DNA of 64,000 nt, from positions 1 through 64,000 of the forward strand of contig NZ_JANIAA010000016.1 of the NCBI RefSeq assembly GCF_024505145.1, in the 5' to 3' direction. The position numbers and the translations under genes were made by a program. The notes beneath the pieces were generated by a model. That model had not been told where the DNA came from. It did no database searches and was given only the letters and a program-made list of their open reading frames with translations. Position 1 is the stretch's first letter. Every line of letters starts with the position of its first letter. This DNA is from Streptomyces rugosispiralis. Lineage in GTDB: Bacteria > Actinomycetota > Actinomycetes > Streptomycetales > Streptomycetaceae. Shown one piece after another: positions 7,816 through 18,700 of this stretch.

Positions 7816-10800
7816 CGGAACCCATCGCGATCGTCGGCATGGGGTGCCGTTATCCCGGTGGCGTGGAGTCGCCGGAAGACCTGTGGGAACTGGTCGCCTC
7901 GGGCACTGACGCCATCTCCACCTTCCCCGTGGACCGGGGATGGGACGAGGACCTGTACGACCCGGACCCGGAGAAGCCGGGCAAGAGCTACACACGTGAG
8001 GGCGGGTTCCTGCACGACGCGAACGGCTTCGACGCGTCGTTCTTCGGCATGAGCCCGCGGGAGGCGCTGGCGACCGATCCGCAGCAGCGGCTGTTGCTGG
8101 AGATCTCGTGGGAGGCGCTGGAGCGGGCGGGCATCGACCCGGTGTCCGCGCGCTCCAGCCGCACCGGTGTGTTCGTCGGTGTGATGTACAACGACTACGG
8201 ATCCCGCATCCGGTCGATACCGGAGGGCCTCGAAGGCCACCTGGGCAACGGCAGCGCCGGAAGCATCGCGTCCGGCCGCATCTCCTACACCTTCGGCTTC
8301 GAGGGCCCCGCGGTGACCGTGGACACGGCCTGCTCCTCGTCGCTGGTGGCGCTGCACATGGCCGTGCAGGCGCTCCGCAAGGGCGAGTGCTCGCTGGCGC
8401 TCGCCGGCGGTGTGGCCATGATGGCGACTCCGGAGGTGTTCATCGAGTTCAGCCGGTTGCGTGGACTCGCCGCGGACGGACGCTGCAAGTCGTTCTCGAA
8501 CGCGGCCGACGGCACCGCATGGTCCGAGGGCGCCGGTGTGCTGCTGCTGGAGCGGCTGTCCGACGCCCGCCGCAACGGGCACCAGGTGCTGGCCGTGGTA
8601 CGGGGCGCCGCCGTGAACCAGGACGGGGCGAGCAGCCGGTTGACCGCGCCGAACGGACCCTCGCAGCAGCGGGTGATCCGCGACGCCCTGCGGAGCGCCG
8701 GCTTGTCGGCCGCCGATGTGGACGCGGTGGAGGCGCACGGCACGGGTACGTCGCTGGGTGACCCGATCGAGGCGCAGGCGCTGCTGGCCACCTACGGCAA
8801 GGAGCGCCCCGGGGCGGACCGGCCGTTGTGGCTGGGGTCGTTGAAGTCGAACGTGGGGCACACGCAGGCGGCCGCCGGCGTGGGTGGCGTCATCAAGATG
8901 GTGATGGCCATGCGGCACGGTGTGCTGCCGAAGACCCTGCACGTGGAGGAGCCGTCGGAGCATGTGGACTGGTCGGCGGGGGCGGTTTCGCTGCTGACCG
9001 AGCCGACCCCGTGGCCCGAGACCGGGGCGCCGCGCAGGGTCGGTGTGTCGTCGTTCGGTGTGAGCGGGACGAACGCGCACACCATCCTGGAGCAGGCTCC
9101 GGAGGACGAGGCGGCAGAGGTCGCCGAGGCCGAGGTGGTCGAGGGCCCGGTGGCGTGGGTGGTGTCGGGCCGCGGCACGGCCGGCCTGCAGGCGCAGGCC
9201 GGGCGGTTGCGGGAGTTTGTGGCGGCCCGTCCGGAGCTGGGTGTTTCGGATGTGGCGCTGTCGCTGGCGACGACCAGGTCCTCGTTCTCGCATCGTGGGG
9301 TGGTGACGGGCGCTGACCGTGCGGAGCTCCTGGCGCGGCTGGGCGCGTTGGCCGGGGACGAGATCGCCTCGGGTGTGACGCGTGGTGTGGCGGATGTCCG
9401 GGGTCGTTCGGTGTTCGTGTTCCCCGGTCAGGGGGCGCAGTGGGTGGGTATGGCGGTGGGCTTGCTGGAGTCCTCGCCGGTGTTCGCGGAGGCGATAGCA
9501 GAGTGTGAGTCGGCCCTGTCGGCGTATGTGGACTGGTCGTTGACGGATGTGTTGCGCGGGGTTGAGGGTGCTCCCGGTTTTGACCGGGTGGATGTGGTGC
9601 AGCCGGTGTTGTTCGCGGTGATGGTGTCGCTGGCGAAGTTGTGGCGTTCGGTGGGTGTGGAGCCGGATGCGGTGATGGGTCATAGCCAGGGTGAGATCGC
9701 GGCGGCGTGTGTGGCGGGTGCGTTGTCGCTGGAGGATGCCGCGAAGGTGGTGACCTTGCGGTCGCAGGCGATCGCGGCGGGGCTCGCGGGTCGTGGTGGC
9801 ATGGTGTCGGTCGGGTTGTCGGCGGAGGCGGCCAGGGAGCGTATCGCCGCCTGGGATGGTGCGATATCCGTCGCCGCGGTGAACGGTCCGGGTTCTGTTG
9901 TGGTGTCGGGTGACCCGGGTGCGCTGGATGAGATGGTCGCGCGGTTGGAGGGTGAGGAGGTGCGGGTTCGCCGGGTTCCGGTGGACTACGCTTCGCACTC
10001 GGCGCATGTGGAGGCGATTCACGAGGAGCTGCTGAAGGTTCTGGCGGATTTGGAGCCGCGTTCGTCGGAGGTGCCGTTCTACTCGACGGTGACCGGTGAG
10101 CTGGTGGACACCGCCGGTTTGGACGCGGAGTACTGGTACCGCAACCTGCGGCAGACCGTCGAGCTGGAGGCCACCACCCGCGCACTCCTCGACAGCGGGC
10201 ATGGTGTCTTCATCGAGGCGAGCCCGCATCCCGTGCTGATGCTGCCGTTGCAGCAGACCGTGGAGTCCGCCGGGGCGCGGGCGGTCGTCGTCGGCACGCT
10301 GCGGCGTGACGAGGGCGGGCTGGAGCGGTTCCTGACCTCCGCCGCCGAACTCCACGTCAGCGGGGCCGATGTCGACTGGCGGAAGGCGTTCGAGGGCCGT
10401 GGCGCCCGCCGGGTCGACTTGCCGACCTACGCCTTCCAGCGCCAGCGGTACTGGCTGGACGCGCCGGTTGACGAGCTGTCCGCCGGCGGCGAGGAGCCGA
10501 CCGCGGACAGCGTGGACGCGCGGTTCTGGGAGGCCGTCGAGCGCGAGGACCTTGAGACGCTGGTCCGCACGCTGGAGGTGGTGGACGAGGAGCAGCAGTC
10601 GTCCTTGACCGCGTTGCTTCCGGCGCTGTCGTCGTGGCGCCGTCAGCAGCGTGAGCGGAGCACGGTGGACGGCTGGCGCTACAGCGCCGCCTGGAAACCC
10701 GTGGCATCCGCCGCTCGGACCGCGCTCACCGGCACCTGGCTGGTCGTCGTCCCCAAGGTCTGTGGTGACGACGCCCTGCTCGCCTCCGTGGTGGATGGTG

Positions 10801-12662
10801 TGGCCGGGCGTGGCGCCCAGGTGGTTCGTGTCGTTGTCGATGCGGCCGATGACCGTGAGGCGATGACGGAACGGCTGCGCGAGGCGCTCGACGAGGCGGG
10901 AGGGGACCCGGCGGGGGTGTCGGGTGTGTTCTCGTTGCTGGGGCTGGACGAGTCGGCGCACGGATCGTTCGGGGTGGTCCCGGCCGGGCTGGCGGCGACG
11001 GTGGGTCTGGTCCAGGGGCTGGGCGACGCCGGTGTGGTGGCCCCGCTGTGGTGCGGGACGCGGGGCGCGGTGTCGGTGGGACCCTCGGAACGGCTGGTGA
11101 GCCCGACCCAGGCGATGGTCTGGGGGCTGGGGCGGATCGTGGAAGTGGAGTATCCCCAGCGGTGGGGCGGTCTGGTCGACCTGCCCGAGACCATGGACGG
11201 CCGTGCGGTGGACCGTCTGGCCGGTGTACTGGCCGGTGCGGAGGCCGAGAACCAGGTCGCGATACGTGGTTCGGGGGTCTTCGCCATGCGGCTGGTGCGG
11301 GCCGCGGCGCCGGAGAGCACGACCGGGGACGGCTGGCGTCCGACTGGCTCGGTGCTGGTGACCGGTGGTACGGGTGCGCTGGGTGGCCATGTGGCGCGGT
11401 GGCTGGCGCGTACGGGTGCCGAACACCTGGTGCTGACCAGCCGTCGGGGTATGGAGGCCGAGGGTGCCGTCGAGTTGAAGGCGGAGCTGGAGGCCCTGGG
11501 CGCCCGGGTGACGGTGGCGGCGTGTGACGCGGCGGACCGTGCTGCGCTGGCGGCGGTGCTGGAGGGGATTCCCGCGCAGTCGCCGTTGAGCGCGGTGGTG
11601 CATACGGCTGCGGTGCTGGATGACGGTGTGATCGACGCGCTGACGGTGGAGCGGGCGGCCGGGGTGCTGCGTCCCAAGGTGGACGCGGCACTCAATCTGC
11701 ATGAGCTGACCGCCGGGATGGAGCTGTCGGCGTTCGTCCTGTTCTCCTCGGCGGCGGGCACGATAGGCGGCCCGGGGCAGGGGAGTTACGCGGCGGGTAA
11801 CGCGTTCCTGGACGCGCTGGCAGCGCGGCGGCGCGCGGACGGCCTCCCGGCGACCTCCATCGCCTGGGGCGCCTGGGCCGGAAGTGGCCTGGTGATCGAC
11901 GGGGATCTCGACGAGTACATGGACCGCAGCGGTGTCGCCCTGATGGACCCGGACTTGGCGATCTCCGCGCTTCAGCGCGTTCTTGACCTGGACGAGACCT
12001 ACGCCCTGGTGATCGATGCCGCATGGGAGCGCTTCGGGGACGAGCTGGGTGGAGCCCAGCCGACGCCACTGCTGACCGAGCTGGTGAAGAGGCGGCAGCC
12101 GAACGCGTCGTCCGAGCCCTTGGACGCGGCACCGGCCGAGGCCGCGGCTGAGCTGCGTGCGAATCTGCAAGAGCTCTCCTCGGCGAAGCGGCAGCGTTCC
12201 CTCCGCAAGCTGGCCCGGCAGCACGTCGCCGCGGTCCTGGGCCATGCCACTCCCGACGCCATCGAGAACGATCAGTCGTTCAGGGAACTCGGCTTCGACT
12301 CACTGATGGCCGTTCAGCTGCGGAACCAATTGAGTTCGATCACCGGCCTGGAACTGCCGACCACATTGGCATTCGACTACCCGAACCTCACCGTACTGGC
12401 CGAGCATCTGGAGACGAATATGTTTCCGGAAGCCGATGAGACTGAGCTGAAGGACCCGGCGGAGGACCGGATTCGCGAGGCGTTGGCCTCTGTTCCGCTC
12501 GCGCGGTTCCGCGAAGCCGGACTGATGGAGGCCCTGCTGGAAATAGCCCAGATCTCGGAAAGCGGTTCCGAGCCGGAGCCCCAAGAAGAATTGAACAGCG
12601 CGGTCGACGCGATGGATGTCGACGACCTCGTCCAGAGGGCACTGGGCAGCGCAGACCTCTGA
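7722..12662 (+). CDS. PKS-2: single-module polyketide synthase (W2)
   Basis: This 1646-residue protein performs one methylmalonyl extension followed by ketoreduction. It contains an N-terminal docking helix (residues 1-32), KS (33-460, Cys 204), AT (about 562-910, Ser 655), dimerization element, KR (Tyr 1356), ACP (serine 1527) and a C-terminal docking region (about 1570-1646) that ends in DAMDVDDLVQRALGSADL. That C-terminus differs in sequence class from those of PKS-1, -3, -4 and -5. It starts at a GTG 85 bases after PKS-1, and only 25 bases separate its stop from the preferred start of PKS-3, so translation may be coupled. Length and domain order are those of a standard monomodular KR-containing PKS subunit. 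Confidence 0.97.
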   Translation: MSDTKLRDYLKRATASLHETRQELRELKDRDTEPIAIVGMGCRYPGGVESPEDLWELVASGTDAISTFPVDRGWDEDLYDPDPEKPGKSYTREGGFLHDANGFDASFFGMSPREALATDPQQRLLLEISWEALERAGIDPVSARSSRTGVFVGVMYNDYGSRIRSIPEGLEGHLGNGSAGSIASGRISYTFGFEGPAVTVDTACSSSLVALHMAVQALRKGECSLALAGGVAMMATPEVFIEFSRLRGLAADGRCKSFSNAADGTAWSEGAGVLLLERLSDARRNGHQVLAVVRGAAVNQDGASSRLTAPNGPSQQRVIRDALRSAGLSAADVDAVEAHGTGTSLGDPIEAQALLATYGKERPGADRPLWLGSLKSNVGHTQAAAGVGGVIKMVMAMRHGVLPKTLHVEEPSEHVDWSAGAVSLLTEPTPWPETGAPRRVGVSSFGVSGTNAHTILEQAPEDEAAEVAEAEVVEGPVAWVVSGRGTAGLQAQAGRLREFVAARPELGVSDVALSLATTRSSFSHRGVVTGADRAELLARLGALAGDEIASGVTRGVADVRGRSVFVFPGQGAQWVGMAVGLLESSPVFAEAIAECESALSAYVDWSLTDVLRGVEGAPGFDRVDVVQPVLFAVMVSLAKLWRSVGVEPDAVMGHSQGEIAAACVAGALSLEDAAKVVTLRSQAIAAGLAGRGGMVSVGLSAEAARERIAAWDGAISVAAVNGPGSVVVSGDPGALDEMVARLEGEEVRVRRVPVDYASHSAHVEAIHEELLKVLADLEPRSSEVPFYSTVTGELVDTAGLDAEYWYRNLRQTVELEATTRALLDSGHGVFIEASPHPVLMLPLQQTVESAGARAVVVGTLRRDEGGLERFLTSAAELHVSGADVDWRKAFEGRGARRVDLPTYAFQRQRYWLDAPVDELSAGGEEPTADSVDARFWEAVEREDLETLVRTLEVVDEEQQSSLTALLPALSSWRRQQRERSTVDGWRYSAAWKPVASAARTALTGTWLVVVPKVCGDDALLASVVDGVAGRGAQVVRVVVDAADDREAMTERLREALDEAGGDPAGVSGVFSLLGLDESAHGSFGVVPAGLAATVGLVQGLGDAGVVAPLWCGTRGAVSVGPSERLVSPTQAMVWGLGRIVEVEYPQRWGGLVDLPETMDGRAVDRLAGVLAGAEAENQVAIRGSGVFAMRLVRAAAPESTTGDGWRPTGSVLVTGGTGALGGHVARWLARTGAEHLVLTSRRGMEAEGAVELKAELEALGARVTVAACDAADRAALAAVLEGIPAQSPLSAVVHTAAVLDDGVIDALTVERAAGVLRPKVDAALNLHELTAGMELSAFVLFSSAAGTIGGPGQGSYAAGNAFLDALAARRRADGLPATSIAWGAWAGSGLVIDGDLDEYMDRSGVALMDPDLAISALQRVLDLDETYALVIDAAWERFGDELGGAQPTPLLTELVKRRQPNASSEPLDAAPAEAAAELRANLQELSSAKRQRSLRKLARQHVAAVLGHATPDAIENDQSFRELGFDSLMAVQLRNQLSSITGLELPTTLAFDYPNLTVLAEHLETNMFPEADETELKDPAEDRIREALASVPLARFREAGLMEALLEIAQISESGSEPEPQEELNSAVDAMDVDDLVQRALGSADL
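7818..12425 (+). other. Module W2: KS-AT(methylmalonyl)-KR(B)-ACP
   Basis: The KS Cys codon is at 8331-8333. The normally invariant DGASNGLTAPNG segment reads DGASSRLTAPNG here (near 8624-8656). The AT runs from about 9405 to 10455, with Ser at 9684-9686 (GHSQGE) and the YASH motif at 9987-9998, which indicates methylmalonyl-CoA. The dimerization element starts near 10510. The KR has its NADPH motif near 11346, LDD near 11615 and Tyr at 11787-11789, so it is B-type and appears active. The ACP serine is at 12300-12302 in GFDSLM. The predicted unit is beta-hydroxy with an alpha-methyl. Confidence 0.93.
9405..10160 (+). repeat. Methylmalonyl-AT segment, copy 1 of 3
   Basis: This stretch of the W2 AT closely matches the W9 and W11 ATs at DNA level. 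Bases 9553-9706 are identical to 53701-53854 (154 bases), including synonymous positions. This points to recent duplication or gene conversion rather than ancient module duplication. Confidence 0.85.
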
Positions 12663-12789
12663 TTTTTTTGGAAATTTGGAGCAACTGATGGCTACGTCCT
12701 CCGAGAGAGTCGTCGAAGCGCTGCGCGCTTCCCTGCGGGAAAACGACCGCCTCAAGCTACAGAATCAGCGCCTGGTCGAGGCATCGCGA
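12430..12789 (+). other. Docking junction PKS-2 to PKS-3 (distinct docking class)
   Basis: The C-terminus of PKS-2 carries IREALASVPLARFREAGLMEALL and the terminal DAMDVDDLVQRAL. The N-terminus of PKS-3 carries VVEALRASLRENDRLKLQNQRLVEA, a coiled coil without the DYLKRVTADL signature found in PKS-2, -4, -5 and -6. These two belong to the same known partner type, so this junction should be orthogonal to the other four. The gap 12663-12687 is AT-rich (seven T in a row from 12663) and holds only the ribosome binding site. Confidence 0.8.
12678..12681 (+). promoter_or_regulatory. Ribosome binding site of PKS-3 (decides the start)
   Basis: GGAG lies 6 bases before ATG 12688. The upstream in-frame ATG at 12616 has no comparable site and would overlap the end of PKS-2 by 47 bases. 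It would also prepend 24 residues that look like nothing in this family. Confidence 0.75.
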
Positions 12790-15700
12790 GAGCCCATCGC
12801 CATTGTCGGGATGAGCTGTCGTTTTCCTGGGGGCGTGCGGACTCCGGAGCAACTGTGGCAGCTCCTCGTCGATGGCGCCGACGTCATCTCCGGATTTCCG
12901 ACGAATCGCGGCTGGGATGTCGAGGGGCTGTACCACCCGGACCCGGACAACCCGGGGACGAGTTACGCCCGCGAGGGCGGTTTCCTTTACGACGCCGACG
13001 AGTTCGACCCGCAGTTCTTTGGAATATCTCCCCGTGAGGCCGTGGCGACCGACCCGCAGCAGCGGTTGGTGCTGGAAGCGTCCTGGGAGGCGTTCGAGCG
13101 GACCGGCATTGATCCGTCGTCGCTGCGCGGGAAGCCGGTCGGAGTTTTCGTCGGCACGAACGGTCAGGACTACTCGAGCCATCTCTATGAGACAGGTGCG
13201 CTCGAGGGCTATCTGACGGGCAGCGCGGTCAGCGTGATGTCGGGGCGTATTTCCTACACCTTCGGTCTCGAGGGCCCCGCGGTGTCGGTGGACACGGCGT
13301 GTTCGGCGTCGCTGGTGGCGCTGCACATGGCCATGCAGGCGCTGCGTCAGGGCGAGTGTGAACTGGCGCTGGCCGGTGGTGTGTCGGTGATGACGACACC
13401 GAGTCTGTTCGTGGATTTCAGCCGTCAGCGTGGACTGGCCCCCGACGGTCGGTGCAAGGCGTTCTCCGACGGGGCCGATGGCACCGGGTGGGGCGAGGGT
13501 GTCGGCATGCTGCTCGTGGAGCGGCTGTCGGACGCGCGGAAGAACGGCCACCCGGTGCTGGCGGTGGTGCGTGGCAGCGCCATCAACCAGGACGGTGCGT
13601 CGAACGGTCTGACGGCGCCGAACGGTCCGTCGCAGCGGCGGGTCATCCGGCAGGCGCTGGCCAACGCGGGGCTGTCGACGGCTGATGTGGACGCGGTGGA
13701 GGCGCACGGTACGGGTACGACGCTGGGTGACCCGATCGAGGCGCAGGCGCTGCTGGCGACGTACGGCCAGGGCCGGCCGGAGGGCCGCCCGCTGTGGCTG
13801 GGCGCGCTGAAGTCGAACATCGGTCATACGCAGGCCGCCGCGGGTGTGGCGGGTGTGATCAAGATGGTGATGGCGATGCGGCACGGCGTGCTGCCGAAGA
13901 CCCTGCATGTGGACGAGCCGTCGCGGCAGGTGGACTGGTCGGCGGGTGAGGTGCGGCTGCTGACCGAGGCCACCGCGTGGCCGGAGACGGACCGACCGCG
14001 CCGGGCGGGCATCTCCTCGTTCGGGGTGAGTGGCACCAACGCGCACACCATCATCGAGCAGGCTCCGGAAGCCGACCGTGATGGACAAGATGGACAACCC
14101 GGGACGATGGCCCCCGGGGCGGAGCGGGCCAAGCGGTCCGTTGCCCTGCCGTGGCTGCTGTCCGGCAAGAGCGCGGAGGCGCTCGCCGCCCAGGCCGGCC
14201 GGCTCCACACCCAGCTGAGCGCCCAACCGGATTCGGCGCTGACGGACGTCGGCTTCTCCCTGGCCACGACCCGATCGGCTTTCGAGCACCGCGCCGCCCT
14301 GGTCGCCGGGGACCGGGACGAGTTCCTCCGCGGCCTGAAGGCTCTGGCCACCGGCGAGAACGTGGCTCAGGCCATTCAGGGCACGGCACGGGTGGAGGAC
14401 ACCCTCGCGTTCCTGTTCTCGGGTCAGGGCGCGCAGCGCCTGGGCATGGGGCGGGAGCTGTACGAGGCGTTTCCGGTGTTCGCCCAGGCGCTGGACGAGG
14501 TGTGTGCGCACCTGGACGTGGTGCTGGAGCGTCCGCTGAAGGACGTGATGTTCGCGGCGGAGGGCAGTGCCGATGCCGGGCTGCTGGACCAGACGGCGTT
14601 CACCCAGCCCGCGCTGTTCGCCATCGAGGTGGCGCTGTTCCGGCTGCTGGAGCACTTCGGCGTCACCCCGGATGTCCTCATCGGCCACTCGGTGGGTGAG
14701 ATCGCGGCGGCGCATGTGGCGGGGGTGTTCTCGCTGGCGGACGCGTGCGCGCTGATCGCGGCCCGTGGCCGGCTGATGCAGGCGCTGCCCGAGGGCGGCG
14801 CCATGGTGGCGGTGCAGGCGTCGGAGGAGGAGATCGCGGCGTCGCTGGCCGGGCGTGCGGCCGAGGTGAGCATCGCGGCCGTCAACGGCCCGACCTCCGT
14901 GGTCATCGCCGGTGACGAGGCCGCTGTGCTGGAGATCGCCGCCCAGTGGGCGGAGCAGGGTCGTAAGACCCGTCGGCTGAAGGTCAGCCACGCGTTCCAC
15001 TCGCCCCGCATGGACGCGATGCTGGACGACTTCCGCAAGGTCGTCGAGGGGCTTTCGTTCGCCGCGCCCTCCATCGATCTGGTCTCCAATGTGACCGGCG
15101 GGGTGGCCTCGGACGCCGAGGTGTGTTCGCCGGAGTACTGGGTGCGGCATGTGCGGGCGGCCGTGCGCTTCCTGGACGGAGTGCGGGCGCTCGAGGGCCA
15201 GGGCGTGACTACCCTCCTGGAGGTGGGTCCCGACGGTGTGCTCTCCGCGATGGCGCAGGACTGCCTGTCGGAACGGTCCGAGGCCGCCTCGGCGCCCGTG
15301 ATCGTGCCGGGGCTGCGCAAGGACCGCTCGGAGGTCGTGGCCCTCACCACGGCGCTGGCCAGGTTGCACGTTCACGGGTCCGTCGTCGAGTGGACCTCGG
15401 CCTTCGACGGTCTCGGGGCCCGCAGGGTCGACCTGCCGACCTACGCCTTCCAGCGTCGGCGCTACTGGGCCGAGAAGTCCGACGAGGCCGGTGCCGATCT
15501 CGGCATCCGCCACGAGGTGGATGCTCGGTTCTGGCAGGCCGTGGAGCGGGAGGACCTCGAATCGCTCGCGAGGACGCTGGACTTCGAGGACGAGGCGTCG
15601 CTGGGCGCGGTGCTGCCCGCCCTGTCGGCGTACTGGCGCAGCAGCCGCGATCAGTCGACGATCGACGGCTGGCGCTACCGGGTGTCGTGGAAGCCGCTTC

Positions 15701-18700
15701 CGGACGTGGCCGAAGGGTCGTTGTCGGGGACGTGGCTGGTGGTGGTTCCGGCGTCCCGTGCCGAGGACGAGCTGGTCCCGGGGGTCGTCGCCGGGCTCGA
15801 GCGGCATGGTGCGGGTGTGGTGTCGCTCGTGCTGGACGAGCGGGACCTGGACGGAGGCGTGCTGGCGGGGCGGCTGCGTGAGGTCGTCGGGCAGACGCCC
15901 GAGCTGGGTGGTGTGCTGTCGCTGCTCGCCCTGGACGAGGAGCCGAACTCGGAGTACCCGGCGCTGTCGGGTGGTTATGCGCAGAGCCTGGTGCTGGCGC
16001 AGGCGATGGTCGAGGCGGATGTTCCGGCCCGGTTGTGGTGCGGTACGCGTGGCGCGGTGTCGGTGGGGCGCTGGGATCGGCTGACCGGCGCGGCGCAGTC
16101 GCAGATCTGGGGTCTGGGACGGGTCGTGGCGCTGGAGCACTCCGCGGTGTGGGGCGGTCTGGTGGATCTGCCCGAGTCGCTGGATGAGCGCGGTGCGGCC
16201 CGGTTGGCCGGTGTGCTGTCCGCCGGGGACGGTGAGGACCAGCTCGCGGTCCGTGGCTCGGGGGTGTTCGCCAGGCGTCTGGTGAGGGCTGACGCGGGTG
16301 TGGGCGCGGAGCGGCCGTGGCGGGCGCGTGGCACGGTGCTGGTGACCGGCGGCACCGGTGCGCTGGGCGGCCAGGTGGCCGGTTGGCTGGCGCGCGGCGG
16401 TGCCGGGCATCTGGTGCTGACCAGCCGACGCGGCCTCGACGCGCCGGGCGCTGCCGAACTCCGCGATGAGCTGGAGGCGCTGGGCGCGCGGGTGACCGTG
16501 GTGGCGTGTGATGCGGCGGACCGTGACGCGCTGGCCGCTGTCCTCGCCGACATCCCGGAGGAGTTTCCGCTCAGCGCGGTGTTCCACGCGGCGGGTGTCG
16601 AGCAGGCGGCCGAGCTTCTGGGGATGAGCCTGGCGGACGCGGCGGCGGTGGTGTCCGGGAAGGCCGCCGGTGCCGCGCACCTGGATGAGCTGCTGGGCGA
16701 CCGGGAGCTGGACGCGTTCGTGGTCTTCTCGTCGATCGCCGGTGTGTGGGGCAGCGGTGCCCAGGCCGCGTACAGCGCCGCCAACGCCTATCTGGACGCG
16801 CTGGTGGAGGACCGCCGTGCGCGGGGCCTCGCCGGTACCGCCGTGGCCTGGGGCCCCTGGGCCGAGGGCGGTATGGCGGCCGCGGAGGGGGCGGGGAGGG
16901 AACTCGCCCGTCGTGGCCTGCGCGTCATGGCTCCGGAGCTGGCCATCGCCGCCCTGCAGGGCGCGATCGCGGGTGACGACGGTGCGGTGACGGTCGCCGA
17001 TATGGACTGGGAGCGGTTCGCCCCCTCCTTCACCCTGGGGCGGCCGAGCCCATTGCTCGGAGACCTCCCCGAGGTCGCGAAGGTACTCGAGGCCGCGGGC
17101 GCGTCCGGCGGGGCGGATGCCTCGTCGGGCCTGCGGGAGCGGTTGGCCGGGCTGACCGAGGCGGAGACCGACCGGGCCCTGCTCGACTTGGTGCGTGGCC
17201 ATGTGGCCGCGGTCCTCGGGTTCGCCGGTGGGGAGACGGTTGACGCCGAGCGCGCGTTCAAGGAGCTGGGCTTCGACTCGCTGACCGCGGTGGAGCTCCG
17301 TAACCGGCTGAACGCGGAGACCGGGCTGGCGCTGTCGGCGACGCTGGTCTTCGACTACCCGAACGCGTCGATCCTGGCGGACCACCTGCGTGCCGAGGTG
17401 CTGGGCACGCGGGGTGCGGTGGCCGCGCCGGTGCCGGTGGCGGCTCGGGTCGATGACGATCCGATCGCGATCGTCGGCATGAGCTGCCGCTTCCCGGGCG
17501 GGGTGCACAGCCCGGAGGATCTGTGGGACCTCGTGGTCGGCGGCAGCGACGCGATCTCCGAATTCCCGTCCAACCGCGGATGGGACGTGGACGGGATGTA
17601 CGACCCGGACCCCGAGCGCTCGGGCACGTTCTACTCGCGCGAGGGCGGTTTCCTGCACGAGGCGGGCGAGTTCGACGCGGCGTTCTTCGGGATCTCGCCG
17701 CGTGAGGCGCTCGCCATCGATCCGCAGCAACGGCTGCTGCTGGAGACCTCCTGGGAGGTGTTCGAGCGCGCCGGTATCGCTCCCACGTCCGTGCGCGGCA
17801 ACCAGATCGGCGTGTTCGTGGGGGCCGCCACCTCGGGCTACGGGTCCGGTGGCGGCGAGCTGGCCGAGGAGCTGGAAGGACAGCTGCTGACCGGTAACTC
17901 GACCTCGGTCGTGTCCGGTCGCATCTCCTACACCCTGGGCCTCGAGGGGCCCGCGATGACGATGGACTCGGCGTGCTCGTCGTCGCTGGTCGCCCTGCAC
18001 CAGGCCGCGCAGGCGCTGCGTCAGGGCGAGTGCGACATGGCGCTCGCCGGCGGTGTGACCGTACTGGCCACACCGGCGGCCTTCGTGGAGTTCAGCCGTC
18101 AGCGTGGACTGGCGCCCGATGGCCGGTGCAAGCCGTTCGCGGACGCCGCGGATGGCACGGGCTGGTCCGAGGGCGTGGGCATGCTGCTGGTGGAGCGGCT
18201 GTCCGACGCCGAGCGCAACGGCCACCAGGTGCTGGCGATCGTGCGTGGCAGCGCCATCAACCAGGACGGCGCGTCCAACGGTCTGACGGCGCCGAACGGC
18301 CCCTCGCAGCAGCGGGTCATCCGGCAGGCGCTGGCGAACGCCCGCCTGTCGGCCGCCGAGGTGGACACGGTGGAGGCGCACGGCACCGGCACCATGCTCG
18401 GTGACCCGATCGAGGCGCAGGCGCTGCTCGCGACGTACGGTCAGGAGCGGCCGGAGGGCCGCCCGCTGTGGCTGGGCGCGCTGAAGTCGAACATCGGTCA
18501 TACGCAGGCCGCCGCCGGTGTCGCCGGGATCATCAAGATGGTGATGGCGATGCGGCACGGTGTACTGCCGAAGACGCTGCACGTGGACGAGCCGTCGCGG
18601 CAGGTGGACTGGTCGGCGGGTGAGGTGCGGCTGCTGACCGAGGCCATCGAGTGGCCGGAGACGGGTCAGCCGCGCCGGGCCGGTGTGTCGGCGTTCGGGG

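Noticed and set aside
12616..12687. Earlier in-frame ATG of PKS-3
   Set aside because: It would overlap the PKS-2 coding end, has no good ribosome binding site and adds residues unrelated to docking helices. ATG 12688 has GGAG at 6 bases.
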